From JAJYVT01 sp035534455 (GTDB taxonomy: Bacteria; Actinomycetota; Acidimicrobiia; Acidimicrobiales; RAAP-2), in assembly GCA_035534455.1 (NCBI GenBank), contig DATLRV010000029.1, forward strand, positions 1 to 64,000: a stretch of 64,000 bases of DNA. The letters run 5' to 3'. How positions within the stretch are numbered: position 1 is the first letter of the stretch; each line of letters starts with the position of its first letter. Shown one piece after another: positions 47,447 through 55,385 of this stretch. The notes under the pieces were generated by a model. The model saw only the letters and a list, made by a program, of their open reading frames with translations, was not told where the DNA came from and did no database searches. The translations under genes were made by a program, and so were the position numbers.

Positions 47447-48301
47447 CTACTCCTCGGGGGCGCCGCCCGTCCCCGGACCGGCCCATCCGGCCGGCACCGT
47501 GCGGACCGGGATGAGGCGCCCCTCGTCGCGCCCGCACACGAGGAGCTCCCCGTGAGCGACGCCGACCTCTTCGCCCGAGCCCTCGACGAACCAGGTGGAG
47601 CCGCTCCCCGCGAGCACGGGCGCCCGGCCGGTCCGCTCGCCGAGCAGCTCGCGCCATGCGACGAGGCGCGGGTCCACGGCGAGGGCGGCACCGGTGAGCC
47701 GGTTCTGCTCCTCCTCGGGCCCGCGGCCGGCCGCCACCAGCTCGTCGAAGCGCCGGTACACGGCGGCCGTGTCCACGCCGAAGGGCGGGACGAGCAGCAC
47801 GAACGAGCGATCCCGGAACTCGAGCGGCGTCACTCGCTCGCCGATGCCCTCGACGCGCGCCCGGCCGCCGACCGTGCAGAACGGCACGTCGCCACCCAGC
47901 CCGGCCGCGACGGACAGGTCGTCGACACCCGCCCACCGGAGGATCGCCGCGGCGTCGGCGGAGCCGCCGCCGAGGCCGCCGCCGACCGGAATGTGCTTCT
48001 CCACCCGAACCGCGGCGCGCCGCCCCGCGGCGGCGAGCGCCCGCGCGACGAGGTTGTCGGAGCCCGCCGAGAGCCCCTCCGCCCGCGCGCCGGGTGCAGC
48101 GACGACCTCGACCGGCGCCAGGACGGATGCGGGCTCGGGGACGCCGGATCGGGGGTCGACGACGAGGCGGTCGAAGAGATCCAGGGTGACCATCTCCGCG
48201 ACGATGTCGTGGTACCCGTCGTCACGGCGACCGACGACCTGCAAGGACACCGTGAGCTTCGCCGGCGCCACGAGGACGGCGGTCGCACGGTCGCCGCTCA
48301 C
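47447..48301 (-). CDS. ispE: 4-diphosphocytidyl-2-C-methyl-D-erythritol kinase
   Basis: A 284-residue GHMP kinase of the MEP isoprenoid pathway that phosphorylates CDP-methylerythritol. The catalytic segment APAKLTVSLQVVGRRDDGYH holds Lys15, although the usual PAKINL Asn is Thr. The ATP loop is PVGGGLGGGSADAAA (105-119), and a third GHMP motif, LAGSGSTWFVEGSGEE, is near 240. GTG 48301 overlaps the ksgA stop by 4 bases. The ksgA-ispE pairing is common to actinobacteria. Confidence 0.93.
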   Translation of the reverse strand: MSGDRATAVLVAPAKLTVSLQVVGRRDDGYHDIVAEMVTLDLFDRLVVDPRSGVPEPASVLAPVEVVAAPGARAEGLSAGSDNLVARALAAAGRRAAVRVEKHIPVGGGLGGGSADAAAILRWAGVDDLSVAAGLGGDVPFCTVGGRARVEGIGERVTPLEFRDRSFVLLVPPFGVDTAAVYRRFDELVAAGRGPEEEQNRLTGAALAVDPRLVAWRELLGERTGRAPVLAGSGSTWFVEGSGEEVGVAHGELLVCGRDEGRLIPVRTVPAGWAGPGTGGAPEE

Positions 48302-49155
48302 CGGGTGACGGCCCCCGGCGGCGTCCGCGCCGCGAGCGCACCCCACTGGGCGACGTCCAATTCCTCCGCGCGCGCGGTGGGGGCCACCCCCGCGGCGCCG
48401 AACGCGTCCGGCTCGACGACGCCCGCGAGCGAGCGGCGCAGCATCTTGCGCCGCTGCCCGAATCCCGCCTGCACGACGGCGCACAGCCGCCGGTAGGTGA
48501 CGGCTCCGGGTGCGAGCGCGGGGACGTCGCGGCGGACGATGCGCACGAGCGCGGAGTCGACCGAGGGCCGGGGCACGAACACCGTCGGGGGCACGGACCC
48601 CACCACCGCGGCCTGCGCCCAGTAGCGCACCTTCACCGACACCGCGCCGTAGGCGCGCGTTCCCGGTGCAGCGGCCAGCCGCTCGGCGACCTCGCGCTGG
48701 ACCATCACGAGCATCGAGCGGATCTGCGGGGCCTCCTCCAGCACGCGCACGACGATCGGCGTCGCCACGTTGTAGGGGAGGTTCGCCACGAGGGTCCACG
48801 GCGTCACCTCCCCGAGGATCTGCGAGAAGTCCAGGCGGAGCCCGTCCCCCTCGACGACCCGGACGTTCCCGCACTCCCCCACGACCGAGCGCAGGACCGG
48901 CACGAGGTGACGATCCACCTCCACGGCGACGACCTCCGCGCCGGTCCGGCCGAGCGCGAGCGTGAGCGACCCGAGTCCCGCGCCGACCTCGACGACGTGC
49001 GAGGTGTCGTCCACGCCGGCCAGCCGGACGATGCGCCCGACCGTGTTGGGGTCGGCGACGAAGTGCTGGCCCAGCGCCTTGCTCGGGCGCAGGCCGTGCT
49101 CGTCCATGAGCCGGCGGACGTCCGCCAGTCCGAGGCTGGCGGGTCCGGTGCTCAC
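48298..49155 (-). CDS. rsmA: 16S rRNA (adenine1518/1519-N6)-dimethyltransferase
   Basis: A 285-residue KsgA (RsmA) that dimethylates two adjacent adenines near the 3' end of 16S rRNA during small-subunit assembly. It has LRPSKALGQHFVADPN near residue 22, the SAM motif GAGLGS (58-63), the catalytic NLPYN (125-129), FVPRPSVDSALVRI and FGQRRKMLRRSL, the usual family signatures. GTG 49155 overlaps the tatD stop by 4 bases. In mycobacteria rpfB lies between tatD and ksgA; it is missing here. Confidence 0.95.
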   Translation of the reverse strand: MSTGPASLGLADVRRLMDEHGLRPSKALGQHFVADPNTVGRIVRLAGVDDTSHVVEVGAGLGSLTLALGRTGAEVVAVEVDRHLVPVLRSVVGECGNVRVVEGDGLRLDFSQILGEVTPWTLVANLPYNVATPIVVRVLEEAPQIRSMLVMVQREVAERLAAAPGTRAYGAVSVKVRYWAQAAVVGSVPPTVFVPRPSVDSALVRIVRRDVPALAPGAVTYRRLCAVVQAGFGQRRKMLRRSLAGVVEPDAFGAAGVAPTARAEELDVAQWGALAARTPPGAVTR

Positions 49156-50060
49156 AGCCCGAACACCCGGAGGGCGACCTCGCTCGACGTCCGTGCGACC
49201 GTGCCGGGCTCGACACCCTTCACCTCGGCGACCGCGGCGCCGACGAGAGGCACGTACGCGGGCTCATTCGCCTTCCCGCGGTGCGGCACCGGCGCGAGGA
49301 ACGGGCTGTCGGTCTCGACGAGCAGCCGGTCGAGGGGGCAGAGCGCCACCGCCTCGCGCACGTCGGCCGCGTTCCGGAACGTGACGATCCCGCTGAACGA
49401 GAGCACCATCCCCGCGTCCAGGCACCGCCGCGCCTCGTCCGGACCGCCCGTGAAGCAGTGGAGGACGGCGCGTCCGGGGACACCTTCGGCCTCGAGGACG
49501 TCGAAGAGGTCGCTCCAGGCGTCGCGGGCGTGGACGACGAGGGCGAGGCCGAGGCGGTGCGCGGCGGCGACCTGCTCGGCGAAGGCGCGGCGCTGCACCT
49601 CGCGCGGCGAGTGCTCGTAGTGGTAGTCGAGCCCGCACTCGCCCACCGCCACGAGCCGGCCCCCCTCCGCCACCGCCTCCCCGCGGGCGACCGCTGCCTC
49701 GAGGAGCGCGACGGTCGCCTCCACGCCCTCGGAGGCGTCGTGCGGGTGCAGCCCCGCGGTGGCCCAGAGCCCCGGCGCACCCTCGTCGAGCTCGCCCCCG
49801 GCACTGCGCGACGCGAGGGAGAGGGCCTCCTGCGAGGTCGCCGGGCCGGTCCCCACGCACACGATGCGGCGCACCCCCGCCTCGGCGGCCCGTCGCAGGG
49901 AGGCCGCCAGACGCGCGTCGGCCGCGGACGCACCCTCGTCGGCGGCGCCCTCGTCCGGGGCGCCGGACGCGCGGGCGGGGTCCGGGCCGCGCTCGCCGAG
50001 GAGGTAGGTGTCCTGGAGATGCGAGTGGGAGTCGACCCACTCGATGCCGTTCGCGCTCAC
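49152..50060 (-). CDS. tatD: TatD-family metal-dependent DNase
   Basis: A 302-residue TIM-barrel metal-dependent hydrolase, typically a 3'-5' exonuclease involved in DNA repair or quality control. Metal ligands: DSHSHL (10-15), GECGLDYHYEHS with Glu and Asp near 138-141, the HARDAW region (His near 173), LHCFTGG (near 196), and ETDSPFLAPVPHRGK near 248. A 25-residue Asp/Glu/Ala-rich insert (about 33-50) follows strand 1. The GTG overlaps the metG stop by 4 bases. Confidence 0.93.
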   Translation of the reverse strand: MSANGIEWVDSHSHLQDTYLLGERGPDPARASGAPDEGAADEGASAADARLAASLRRAAEAGVRRIVCVGTGPATSQEALSLASRSAGGELDEGAPGLWATAGLHPHDASEGVEATVALLEAAVARGEAVAEGGRLVAVGECGLDYHYEHSPREVQRRAFAEQVAAAHRLGLALVVHARDAWSDLFDVLEAEGVPGRAVLHCFTGGPDEARRCLDAGMVLSFSGIVTFRNAADVREAVALCPLDRLLVETDSPFLAPVPHRGKANEPAYVPLVGAAVAEVKGVEPGTVARTSSEVALRVFGL

Positions 50061-51661
50061 CCCGCGCTCTTCCTGCGCGGGAAGAGCGGGTCGCCCTTCA
50101 CCACCGGAAGGCCGCCCGGGTAGCCGCCCCACGCCGCGTCGGCGGGCAGCCGCCGGTCCTGCGGCGAGCCGTCGAGGCCGATCCGGCGCCAGATCTCCGC
50201 TGCCGTGGAGGGCATCGCGGGGGACACCAGCAGGCTCACCAGCCGCAGCACCTCGAGCGCGTCGCCGAGGACCGCGTCGACAGCCTCGCCGGGTTCTGCC
50301 TTCCAGGGCTCCGCGGTCTCGAGGGCGTGGTTGGCCGCGCCGATCAGCCGCCAGGTGGCCTCGAGCGCCTCGTGGGGCGCGAGCCGCTCCCACCCGCCGG
50401 CGGCGCTCTCGACGACGTCGCGCGCGATCCCGGCCAGCGCGCTGCCGGCGGCGGGCGCCGGTCCGACCCCGCCGCACTTGGCGCCGACCACCGTCGCGAC
50501 CCTTGCCACCAAGTTGCCGAGGTTGTTGGCGAGGTCGGCGTTGTACCGGGAGGTCATGCCCTCGTAAGAGAAATCGCCGTCGGAGCCGAACGGCACGTCG
50601 CGCAGCAGGTGGTAGCGCGTGGCGTCGACGCCGAAGTCCTCGGTGAGCGCGGCCGGCGTGATGTCGGTGAGGCGGAGGGGGCGCGGCACCGGGGCTGCGC
50701 CCGGCTCCGCCGCGCCGTCCGGGGCGTCGGCGCGCGCGGCGTCGGCCTTCGCCTGCTGCCCGACAAGGGTCTTCGAGAGGCGCTGACCCCCGACGAGGAG
50801 CCAGCCGTGGACGAAGACGTCGGCTGGGGGGTCGACGCCTGCCGCCATGCACATGGCGGGCCACCAGACGCAGTGGAAGCGGATGATCTCCTTGCCGATG
50901 AGGTGGTGCACCCCGGGCCACCAGTGGCGCCACCGCTCCTCGTCCTCGCCGAAGCCGATGGCGGTCAGGTAGTTGATGAGCGCGTCGTACCAGACGTAGA
51001 AGACGTGGCCCTCGTCCCAGGGGACCGGGACGCCCCAGCGCAGCGAGGTGCGCGTGATGGAGATGTCCTTCAGCCCACCGCGGACGAAGCTCAGCGCCTC
51101 GTTGCGCTTCGTGGCGGGCCGGACCGCGTCGGGGAACGTGTCGTACCACTCGAGGAGGCGGTCCTCGAACTTCGAGAGCTCGAAGAAGTAGTTCTCCTCT
51201 TCCATCTCGACCGCCGGGCGACCGTGGACCGGGCAGTTCCCGTCGACGAGCTGCTCGGGGGTGTAGTAGTCCTCGCACGACACGCAGTAGAGACCCCGGT
51301 AGGTGTCGAGGCGGATGAACCCGTTGTCGTAGATGCGCTGGAGGAACCCCTGCACGCTGCGGTGGTGCCGGGGCTCGGTCGTCCGGATGAAGTCGTCGTT
51401 GGCGATGTCGAGGCGACGCCACGCGTCGAGGAAGCGCTGGACCACGGTGTCGGCCCACTGCTGGGGCGACACCCCGTGCTCGGCGGCCGCCTCTTCGATC
51501 TTCGCCCCGTGCTCGTCGGTCCCGGTGAGGAAGAACACCTCGTCGCCCAAGAGCCGGTGCCAGCGCGCAAGGGCGTCGGCGTTCACGGTGGTGTAGGCGT
51601 GGCCCGCGTGCGGCGCGTCGTTGACGTAGTAGATGGGCGTCGTGACGTAGAAGGGGGGCAC
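50057..51661 (-). CDS. metG: Methionine-tRNA ligase
   Basis: A 534-residue class I MetRS that charges tRNA-Met. It has the HIGH-like HAGH (18-21); the zinc-knuckle region with CVSC and CPVH near 120-140; WDEGHVFYVWYDALINYLTA; and HLIGKEIIRFHCVWWPA. The KMSKS loop is altered to RLSKT in GGQRLSKTLVGQ near residue 310 and is followed by an insertion of about 30 Ala/Pro/Asp-rich residues not expected in the family. The anticodon-binding helices (RYNADLANNLGNL) are intact. The GTG follows a TACGCT -10 by 7 bases. Confidence 0.94.
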   Translation of the reverse strand: MPPFYVTTPIYYVNDAPHAGHAYTTVNADALARWHRLLGDEVFFLTGTDEHGAKIEEAAAEHGVSPQQWADTVVQRFLDAWRRLDIANDDFIRTTEPRHHRSVQGFLQRIYDNGFIRLDTYRGLYCVSCEDYYTPEQLVDGNCPVHGRPAVEMEEENYFFELSKFEDRLLEWYDTFPDAVRPATKRNEALSFVRGGLKDISITRTSLRWGVPVPWDEGHVFYVWYDALINYLTAIGFGEDEERWRHWWPGVHHLIGKEIIRFHCVWWPAMCMAAGVDPPADVFVHGWLLVGGQRLSKTLVGQQAKADAARADAPDGAAEPGAAPVPRPLRLTDITPAALTEDFGVDATRYHLLRDVPFGSDGDFSYEGMTSRYNADLANNLGNLVARVATVVGAKCGGVGPAPAAGSALAGIARDVVESAAGGWERLAPHEALEATWRLIGAANHALETAEPWKAEPGEAVDAVLGDALEVLRLVSLLVSPAMPSTAAEIWRRIGLDGSPQDRRLPADAAWGGYPGGLPVVKGDPLFPRRKSAG

Positions 51662-51668
51662 CGGCCGT

Positions 51669-51674
51669 AGCGTA
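51669..51674 (-). promoter_or_regulatory. -10 hexamer of metG
   Basis: TACGCT on the minus strand, 7 bases before GTG 51661; a leaderless start for the metG-tatD-ksgA-ispE operon. Confidence 0.5.
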
Positions 51675-51725
51675 CCGGTGTCAGCTTCCCTCTCTGGTCT
51701 GCGGTTGCTCCCCCGTGCGGCGCGT

Positions 51726-52664
51726 TCAGGGGTCGCGCGCGCCGCCGGCCTGCGCTTCTCGTGCGCCGTGCCGGATCGCCACCGCGACGCCGTAGGCGCG
51801 CCGGCGGCTCACGCCGAGATCCGCAGCGACGGCTGCCGCGGCGTCGCGCACCGACATCCCCGACGCGAGCGCCGCGGCGGCCACCCGCGCGAGATCGGCG
51901 TCCGACGGCCCGGCGTCCGCGCCGCCGCCCCCCGGCGCGCCGGACGATGTGCCGGGGGGCGCGCCGGCGCCGGACCCGGCGACCACGACCGTCACCTCCC
52001 CGCGGACGCGGCGCTCCGAGAAGTGCGCCGCGGCTTCCGAGGCGCTGCCGCGCCACACCTCCTCGTGCAGCTTCGTGAGCTCTCTGCAGACCGCGAGCTC
52101 GCGGCCCGGGGCGAGGGTCGCGAGGTCGGCGAGGGTCGACGCGAGCCGCTGGGGCGACTCGAAGACCACCGACGTGCGCGGATCGGTCACCACGGCGTCC
52201 AGGCGGCGTCGCCGTGCAGCCCCCGAACGTGGCAGGAAGCCCTCGACGCAGAATCGGTCCGTCGGCAACCCGCTCACCACGAGCGCGGCGAGCGCGGCCG
52301 AAGGGCCGGGCACGACCGTCACCCGCGCCCCGGCGTCGGCGGCCGCGCCGACGAGCCGCGCCCCCGGGTCCGAGACGGCGGGCGTCCCGGCGTCGGTCAC
52401 CACCGCCACGGTCCGGCCCGAGGCGACGGCGGCGAGCAGCTCGGGGATCCGGGAGCTCTCGTTGTGCGCGTGGAGCGAGCGGAGCCGGTGGCCGGCGGGG
52501 ACCCCTGCCGCACTCAGGAGCACGCGGGTCCGCCGCGTGTCCTCGCAGCACACCAGGTCCGCGTCCCGCAGGGTCTCGACCGCCCGGGGGGACAGGTCCG
52601 CGAGGTTGCCGATGGGCGTGGCGACGAGAACGAGCGTGCCGCCCTCTGCGCCCGCGTGCGTCAC
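51726..52664 (-). CDS. rsmI: 16S rRNA (cytidine1402-2'-O)-methyltransferase
   Basis: A 312-residue RsmI that 2'-O-methylates C1402 of 16S rRNA with SAM. The tetrapyrrole-methylase fold has LVLVATPIGNLADLSPRAVE (about 11-30), the signature CEDTRRTRVLL, HNESSRIPELLAAV, VVTDAGTPAVSDPG, and VPGPSAALAALVVSGLP. A C-terminal RsmI HTH domain (about 255-305, SVRDAAAAVAADLGVSRRRAY) follows a Gly/Ala linker. The GTG 52664 overlaps the DUF192 stop by 4 bases. Confidence 0.93.
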   Translation of the reverse strand: MTHAGAEGGTLVLVATPIGNLADLSPRAVETLRDADLVCCEDTRRTRVLLSAAGVPAGHRLRSLHAHNESSRIPELLAAVASGRTVAVVTDAGTPAVSDPGARLVGAAADAGARVTVVPGPSAALAALVVSGLPTDRFCVEGFLPRSGAARRRRLDAVVTDPRTSVVFESPQRLASTLADLATLAPGRELAVCRELTKLHEEVWRGSASEAAAHFSERRVRGEVTVVVAGSGAGAPPGTSSGAPGGGGADAGPSDADLARVAAAALASGMSVRDAAAAVAADLGVSRRRAYGVAVAIRHGAREAQAGGARDP

Positions 52665-53002
52665 CGCGTCTCGCGGATCTCGACCTGGTCCCCGGGCTTC
52701 AGCCGCCACCGCTCGAACGCACCGGCCCGGGCCTCGAGCACGTGGGCCGCCCCACGCCTCGGGAGCGCCACGCTCCACGTCCGCACCCTGGTGACCGCCA
52801 GGACCTGCAGGTCCTTGTCCAAGAACGCGACGTCCACGGGGAAGCGCATCCCGGCGGTGTGCACCGAGCGGGTGCCCATGAGGAGGAGCGCGCCGTCGTA
52901 GTGGGGCCGGCCCAGCAACCCCCGCGCGCGGTCGACGATGGACTCCGCGATCTCGCCGGAGGCCAGGACGTCGCCGCCTCGCAGGAACCACACGGTGCGC
53001 AT
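52661..53002 (-). CDS. DUF192 domain protein
   Basis: A 113-residue DUF192 protein, a small beta-barrel family of unknown role. Here it lacks a signal peptide, though many homologues are secreted. Family marks: RARGLLGRPHYDGALLLMGTRSVHTAGMRFPVDVAFLD (about 27-64) and VLEARAGAFERWRLKPGDQV. It starts at ATG 53002, which is 9 bases from a TAGTTT -10. It is divergent from the bL37-like gene, with only 42 bases between start codons, and coupled to rsmI. Confidence 0.85.
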   Translation of the reverse strand: MRTVWFLRGGDVLASGEIAESIVDRARGLLGRPHYDGALLLMGTRSVHTAGMRFPVDVAFLDKDLQVLAVTRVRTWSVALPRRGAAHVLEARAGAFERWRLKPGDQVEIRETR

Positions 53003-53011
53003 GCGGGCCCG

Positions 53012-53036
53012 AAACTACTCCGAGCTGCGCTAGGGT
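53012..53036. promoter_or_regulatory. Face-to-face -10 elements of DUF192 (-) and bL37-like (+) genes
   Basis: TAGTTT at 53012-53017 on the minus strand is 9 bases from ATG 53002. TAGGGT at 53031-53036 on the plus strand is 8 bases from GTG 53045. The two divergent -10 elements are separated by 13 bases, so their polymerase footprints must overlap. Confidence 0.5.
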
Positions 53037-53044
53037 CTCCGGCC

Positions 53045-53128
53045 GTGTCGAAGCGGACGGTCAAGCGCAAGCTGCGGCGGAAGAAGAAGGCGAACCACGG
53101 CAAGAAGCCGAACTGCGGCCGCGGCTGA
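53045..53128 (+). CDS. bL37-like small ribosomal protein
   Basis: A 27-residue, very basic peptide, MSKRTVKRKLRRKKKANHGK followed by KPNCGRG. The ANHGKxPN end and the Lys/Arg start match bL37, the tiny large-subunit protein known from mycobacterial ribosome structures, as I recall it. A GTG start with a TAGGGT 8 bases upstream gives it a promoter of its own. With bS22 at 47340-47438 it shows an actinobacterial ribosome. A chance match is unlikely given the motif and the promoter, but the family assignment rests on memory. Confidence 0.7.
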   Translation: MSKRTVKRKLRRKKKANHGKKPNCGRG

Positions 53129-53162
53129 CGCGACGCGGGTTCTCCGCACGGGGCAGACCGCC

Positions 53163-54074
53163 TCAGCCTGATCCTGACCAGGCCGCGCCGAGCTCGTCCA
53201 GGACCCGGCGCAGGATCGCCGGGAGGTCGCTGATGATCCCGTCGACACCGAGCTCGACGAGTCGCCGCATGCTCGCCTCGTCGTCGACGGTCCACACGTG
53301 GACCGCCGCTCCCGCTGCGTGGGCGGCCTCCACGAACCGCTCGTCGACCACCGTCGTCTCACCGAAGACCTCGGGGACCTGGAACGCCACCGGCCGCCCG
53401 GGCGATGTCGGCGAACCCACCGTCGGGGCCTCACCGGCCTGAACCCCCCGCCAGAAGGTCGCGGTGGCGAGCGTCCCCGCAGACGTCGCCACCCGGGGGG
53501 CGAGCGCGGCGAACCGGGCCGTCGCCCGGTCGAGGAACGACGCCACGATGACGTCGTCGCGGCGGTCGTACTCGGCGAGGAGCCGCGCGAGCGTCCCCTC
53601 GTAGGGCGCGGTCTCGGGGGCCGTCTGCTTCACGTCCAGGTTCAGGACCACCCCGGGGAACGCCTCGAGCACTTCGCGCAGGGTCGCGATCCGAAAGTCC
53701 GGGTCGTCGGGCGCTCGGCCCCGGAAGGGGTAGTCGGGGGGCGGGCGGTCGTAGGCGGCGTCCGCACCGGGGACGAACCAGTACGCGTTGTCGAGCGTGC
53801 GGAGCTCGGCGAGCGTCATCGCGGCGATTCGGCCGCTGCCGTCGGTGGTGCGGTCGACGGTCGCGTCGTGGCAGACCACCAGCTCGCCGTCGGCCGAGGC
53901 GTGCACGTCGAGCTCGATCCCGGTGGCGCCCGCGGCGAGCGCCGACCGGATGGCATAGAGGGTCGACGACGGGGCCTCCCACGCACCGCCCTGGTGCGCG
54001 TACGCGATGACCCGGCGCGCGAGCCACGGGTTCACGGCGGGACGCGGGCTGCGAGCGGGGCGAGGGTCGGTCAC
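53163..54074 (-). CDS. Glycerophosphodiester phosphodiesterase
   Basis: A 303-residue GDPD-family TIM-barrel enzyme, which splits glycerophosphodiesters into glycerol-3-phosphate and an alcohol. YAHQGGAWEAPSSTLYA (about 25-41) carries a His and the ENT-like acid-base position, although the usual HRG reads HQG and EN reads AP. ATGIELDVHASADGELVVCHD (about 49-69) provides the metal ligands ELD and HD. LNLDVKQ and VWTVDDEASM match the C-terminal barrel strands. No signal peptide. It follows the VOC gene by 36 bases. Confidence 0.85.
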   Translation of the reverse strand: MTDPRPARSPRPAVNPWLARRVIAYAHQGGAWEAPSSTLYAIRSALAAGATGIELDVHASADGELVVCHDATVDRTTDGSGRIAAMTLAELRTLDNAYWFVPGADAAYDRPPPDYPFRGRAPDDPDFRIATLREVLEAFPGVVLNLDVKQTAPETAPYEGTLARLLAEYDRRDDVIVASFLDRATARFAALAPRVATSAGTLATATFWRGVQAGEAPTVGSPTSPGRPVAFQVPEVFGETTVVDERFVEAAHAAGAAVHVWTVDDEASMRRLVELGVDGIISDLPAILRRVLDELGAAWSGSG

Positions 54075-54110
54075 GGTCGGTCCGAGGAGTGCGGCAGGGC
54101 GCGGGGCGGC

Positions 54111-54584
54111 TCAGAGCCGGAGCGGCTTGATCGCGCTCATCACGAGGCTCGGATCCGCGCGCCAGTCCGCCCCTGGGACGTCGACGTAGAGCTCGAGCTC
54201 GTTGCCGTCCGGGTCGAGGATGTAGAGGCTGTGGCTCACGGTGTGGTCGCTCGCGCCGGTGACCGTCACCCCCGCCTCCTCCAGGCGCGCGAGCGCCGCG
54301 CGCAGCTCGTCGTCGCTGTCTCCGACCTTGAGGCCGATGTGGTACACCCCGACCCTCCTCCCCCGGGGCTGGGGCTGGGCGTCCTCCCCCACCTCGATGA
54401 GGAGCAGCTCGTGGTGCGTCCTTCCGGAGGCGGACGAGAAGGCCGCGGCGGGGAACCGGACGCCCCCGGCGCCCGGCGGGTCGGGGTTGAGCTGGCGAAA
54501 CCCCAGGACGTCCCGGTAGAAGGCGGCCGAGCGTGCGAGGTCCCGCACGTAGAGCACCACGTGGCCGAGGTCTTTGATCTCCAT
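54111..54584 (-). CDS. VOC-superfamily (glyoxalase/extradiol dioxygenase-like) protein
   Basis: A 157-residue vicinal-oxygen-chelate protein: KDLGHVVLYVRDLARSAAFY (residues 4-23), HHELLLIEVGED, YHIGLKVGDSDDELRAAL, and SHSLYILDPDGNELELYVDV. The metal-ligand pattern His-Glu in the two beta-alpha-beta modules is present, so it may be a dioxygenase or lyase of unknown substrate. ATG 54584 is preceded by TAGGCT at 6 bases. It is co-transcribed with the GDPD gene. Confidence 0.85.
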   Translation of the reverse strand: MEIKDLGHVVLYVRDLARSAAFYRDVLGFRQLNPDPPGAGGVRFPAAAFSSASGRTHHELLLIEVGEDAQPQPRGRRVGVYHIGLKVGDSDDELRAALARLEEAGVTVTGASDHTVSHSLYILDPDGNELELYVDVPGADWRADPSLVMSAIKPLRL

Positions 54585-54590
54585 TCCGTG

Positions 54591-54596
54591 AGCCTA
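54591..54596 (-). promoter_or_regulatory. -10 hexamer of the VOC gene
   Basis: TAGGCT on the minus strand, 6 bases before ATG 54584; leaderless arrangement. Confidence 0.5.
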
Positions 54597-54742
54597 CGCA
54601 GGCACGACGGGGTGACGGATCCGGAAGTGTGGCGACGGCCGGCACGGCAGCGCAACGGCTGGCGAAGGCGACCGCAACGGCCGGTGCGTCGACGGCTCCT
54701 CGGGCACCGCTCGGTGCCGTCTCCGCCGGGGACGGCCACCGG

Positions 54743-54748
54743 TAGCCT
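54743..54748 (+). promoter_or_regulatory. -10 hexamer of the 54759 gene
   Basis: TAGCCT, 10 bases before GTG 54759. Confidence 0.45.
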
Positions 54749-54758
54749 CGGGCTCGCT

Positions 54759-55385
54759 GTGCTCGATCACCTCCTCGTGGACGTCATCGCCGCCGTGCAG
54801 GACTCGTTCGACCGGGCGCTCCTCGAGCGACAGGCCATCGAAGAGCGGTTCCAAGTCGACGTCTTCCTCGGCGACGTCTCCTTCGAGACCAGTTACAGCC
54901 TTCCCGGTGAGGGCCAGCCGCCGCGTGTCCGCGTGGACGTCTCGATCGACTGGCCGACGTGGAGCCAGACCGCATACCGCAGCTGGTCGATGGGCGAGAC
55001 GCCCGCCGAGATGCCCGAGGCGGTGGTGGAGGTCTCGATGCGCATTCAGCGGCTCGCGGAGGCGCCGTCGGCCGAGCGTGTGCTCGCCGTGCTGCCGCCG
55101 GCGAGCCCGCCGATCGGTCACGACCCTCTCGTGAGGACGACGGTCACCGTCGAAGAGGTGCACGCCGACCCGGACACCGGCGAGACGCAGGGCGAGGCGT
55201 CGGTGCGCTGGGCGATCGAGGGCAGCTACGAAGGAGCGATCCGGTTCGACGAGGTCCAGCTCGAGGACCCCGAAACGCTGGTGCCGATCGCCGATACCCT
55301 CACGCAGTGGATCTCCTCCACGCTCGTCCGGCTCGCCGACCTCCCGCTCTCGTACCACCCACCGGATCCCGCCGACGCGACGTGA
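54759..55385 (+). CDS. Hypothetical protein of unknown family
   Basis: A 208-residue cytoplasmic protein I do not recognise. It is acidic, with an N-terminal helix (LLVDVIAAVQDSFDRALLER) and a central region rich in beta-strand patterns (VRVDVSIDWPTWSQTAYRSW). No Cys, no membrane segment and no signal peptide are seen. The regular strand-rich sequence and acidic pI make it a convincing real gene. Its stop overlaps the GTG of the Lipoprotein_15-like gene by 4 bases (GTGA), so the two are coupled. Confidence 0.7.
   Translation: MLDHLLVDVIAAVQDSFDRALLERQAIEERFQVDVFLGDVSFETSYSLPGEGQPPRVRVDVSIDWPTWSQTAYRSWSMGETPAEMPEAVVEVSMRIQRLAEAPSAERVLAVLPPASPPIGHDPLVRTTVTVEEVHADPDTGETQGEASVRWAIEGSYEGAIRFDEVQLEDPETLVPIADTLTQWISSTLVRLADLPLSYHPPDPADAT

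Noticed and set aside
48298..50060. Missing rpfB between tatD and ksgA as a broken gene
   Set aside because: The two genes overlap by 4 bases and no remnant is visible, so it is simply not at this site.
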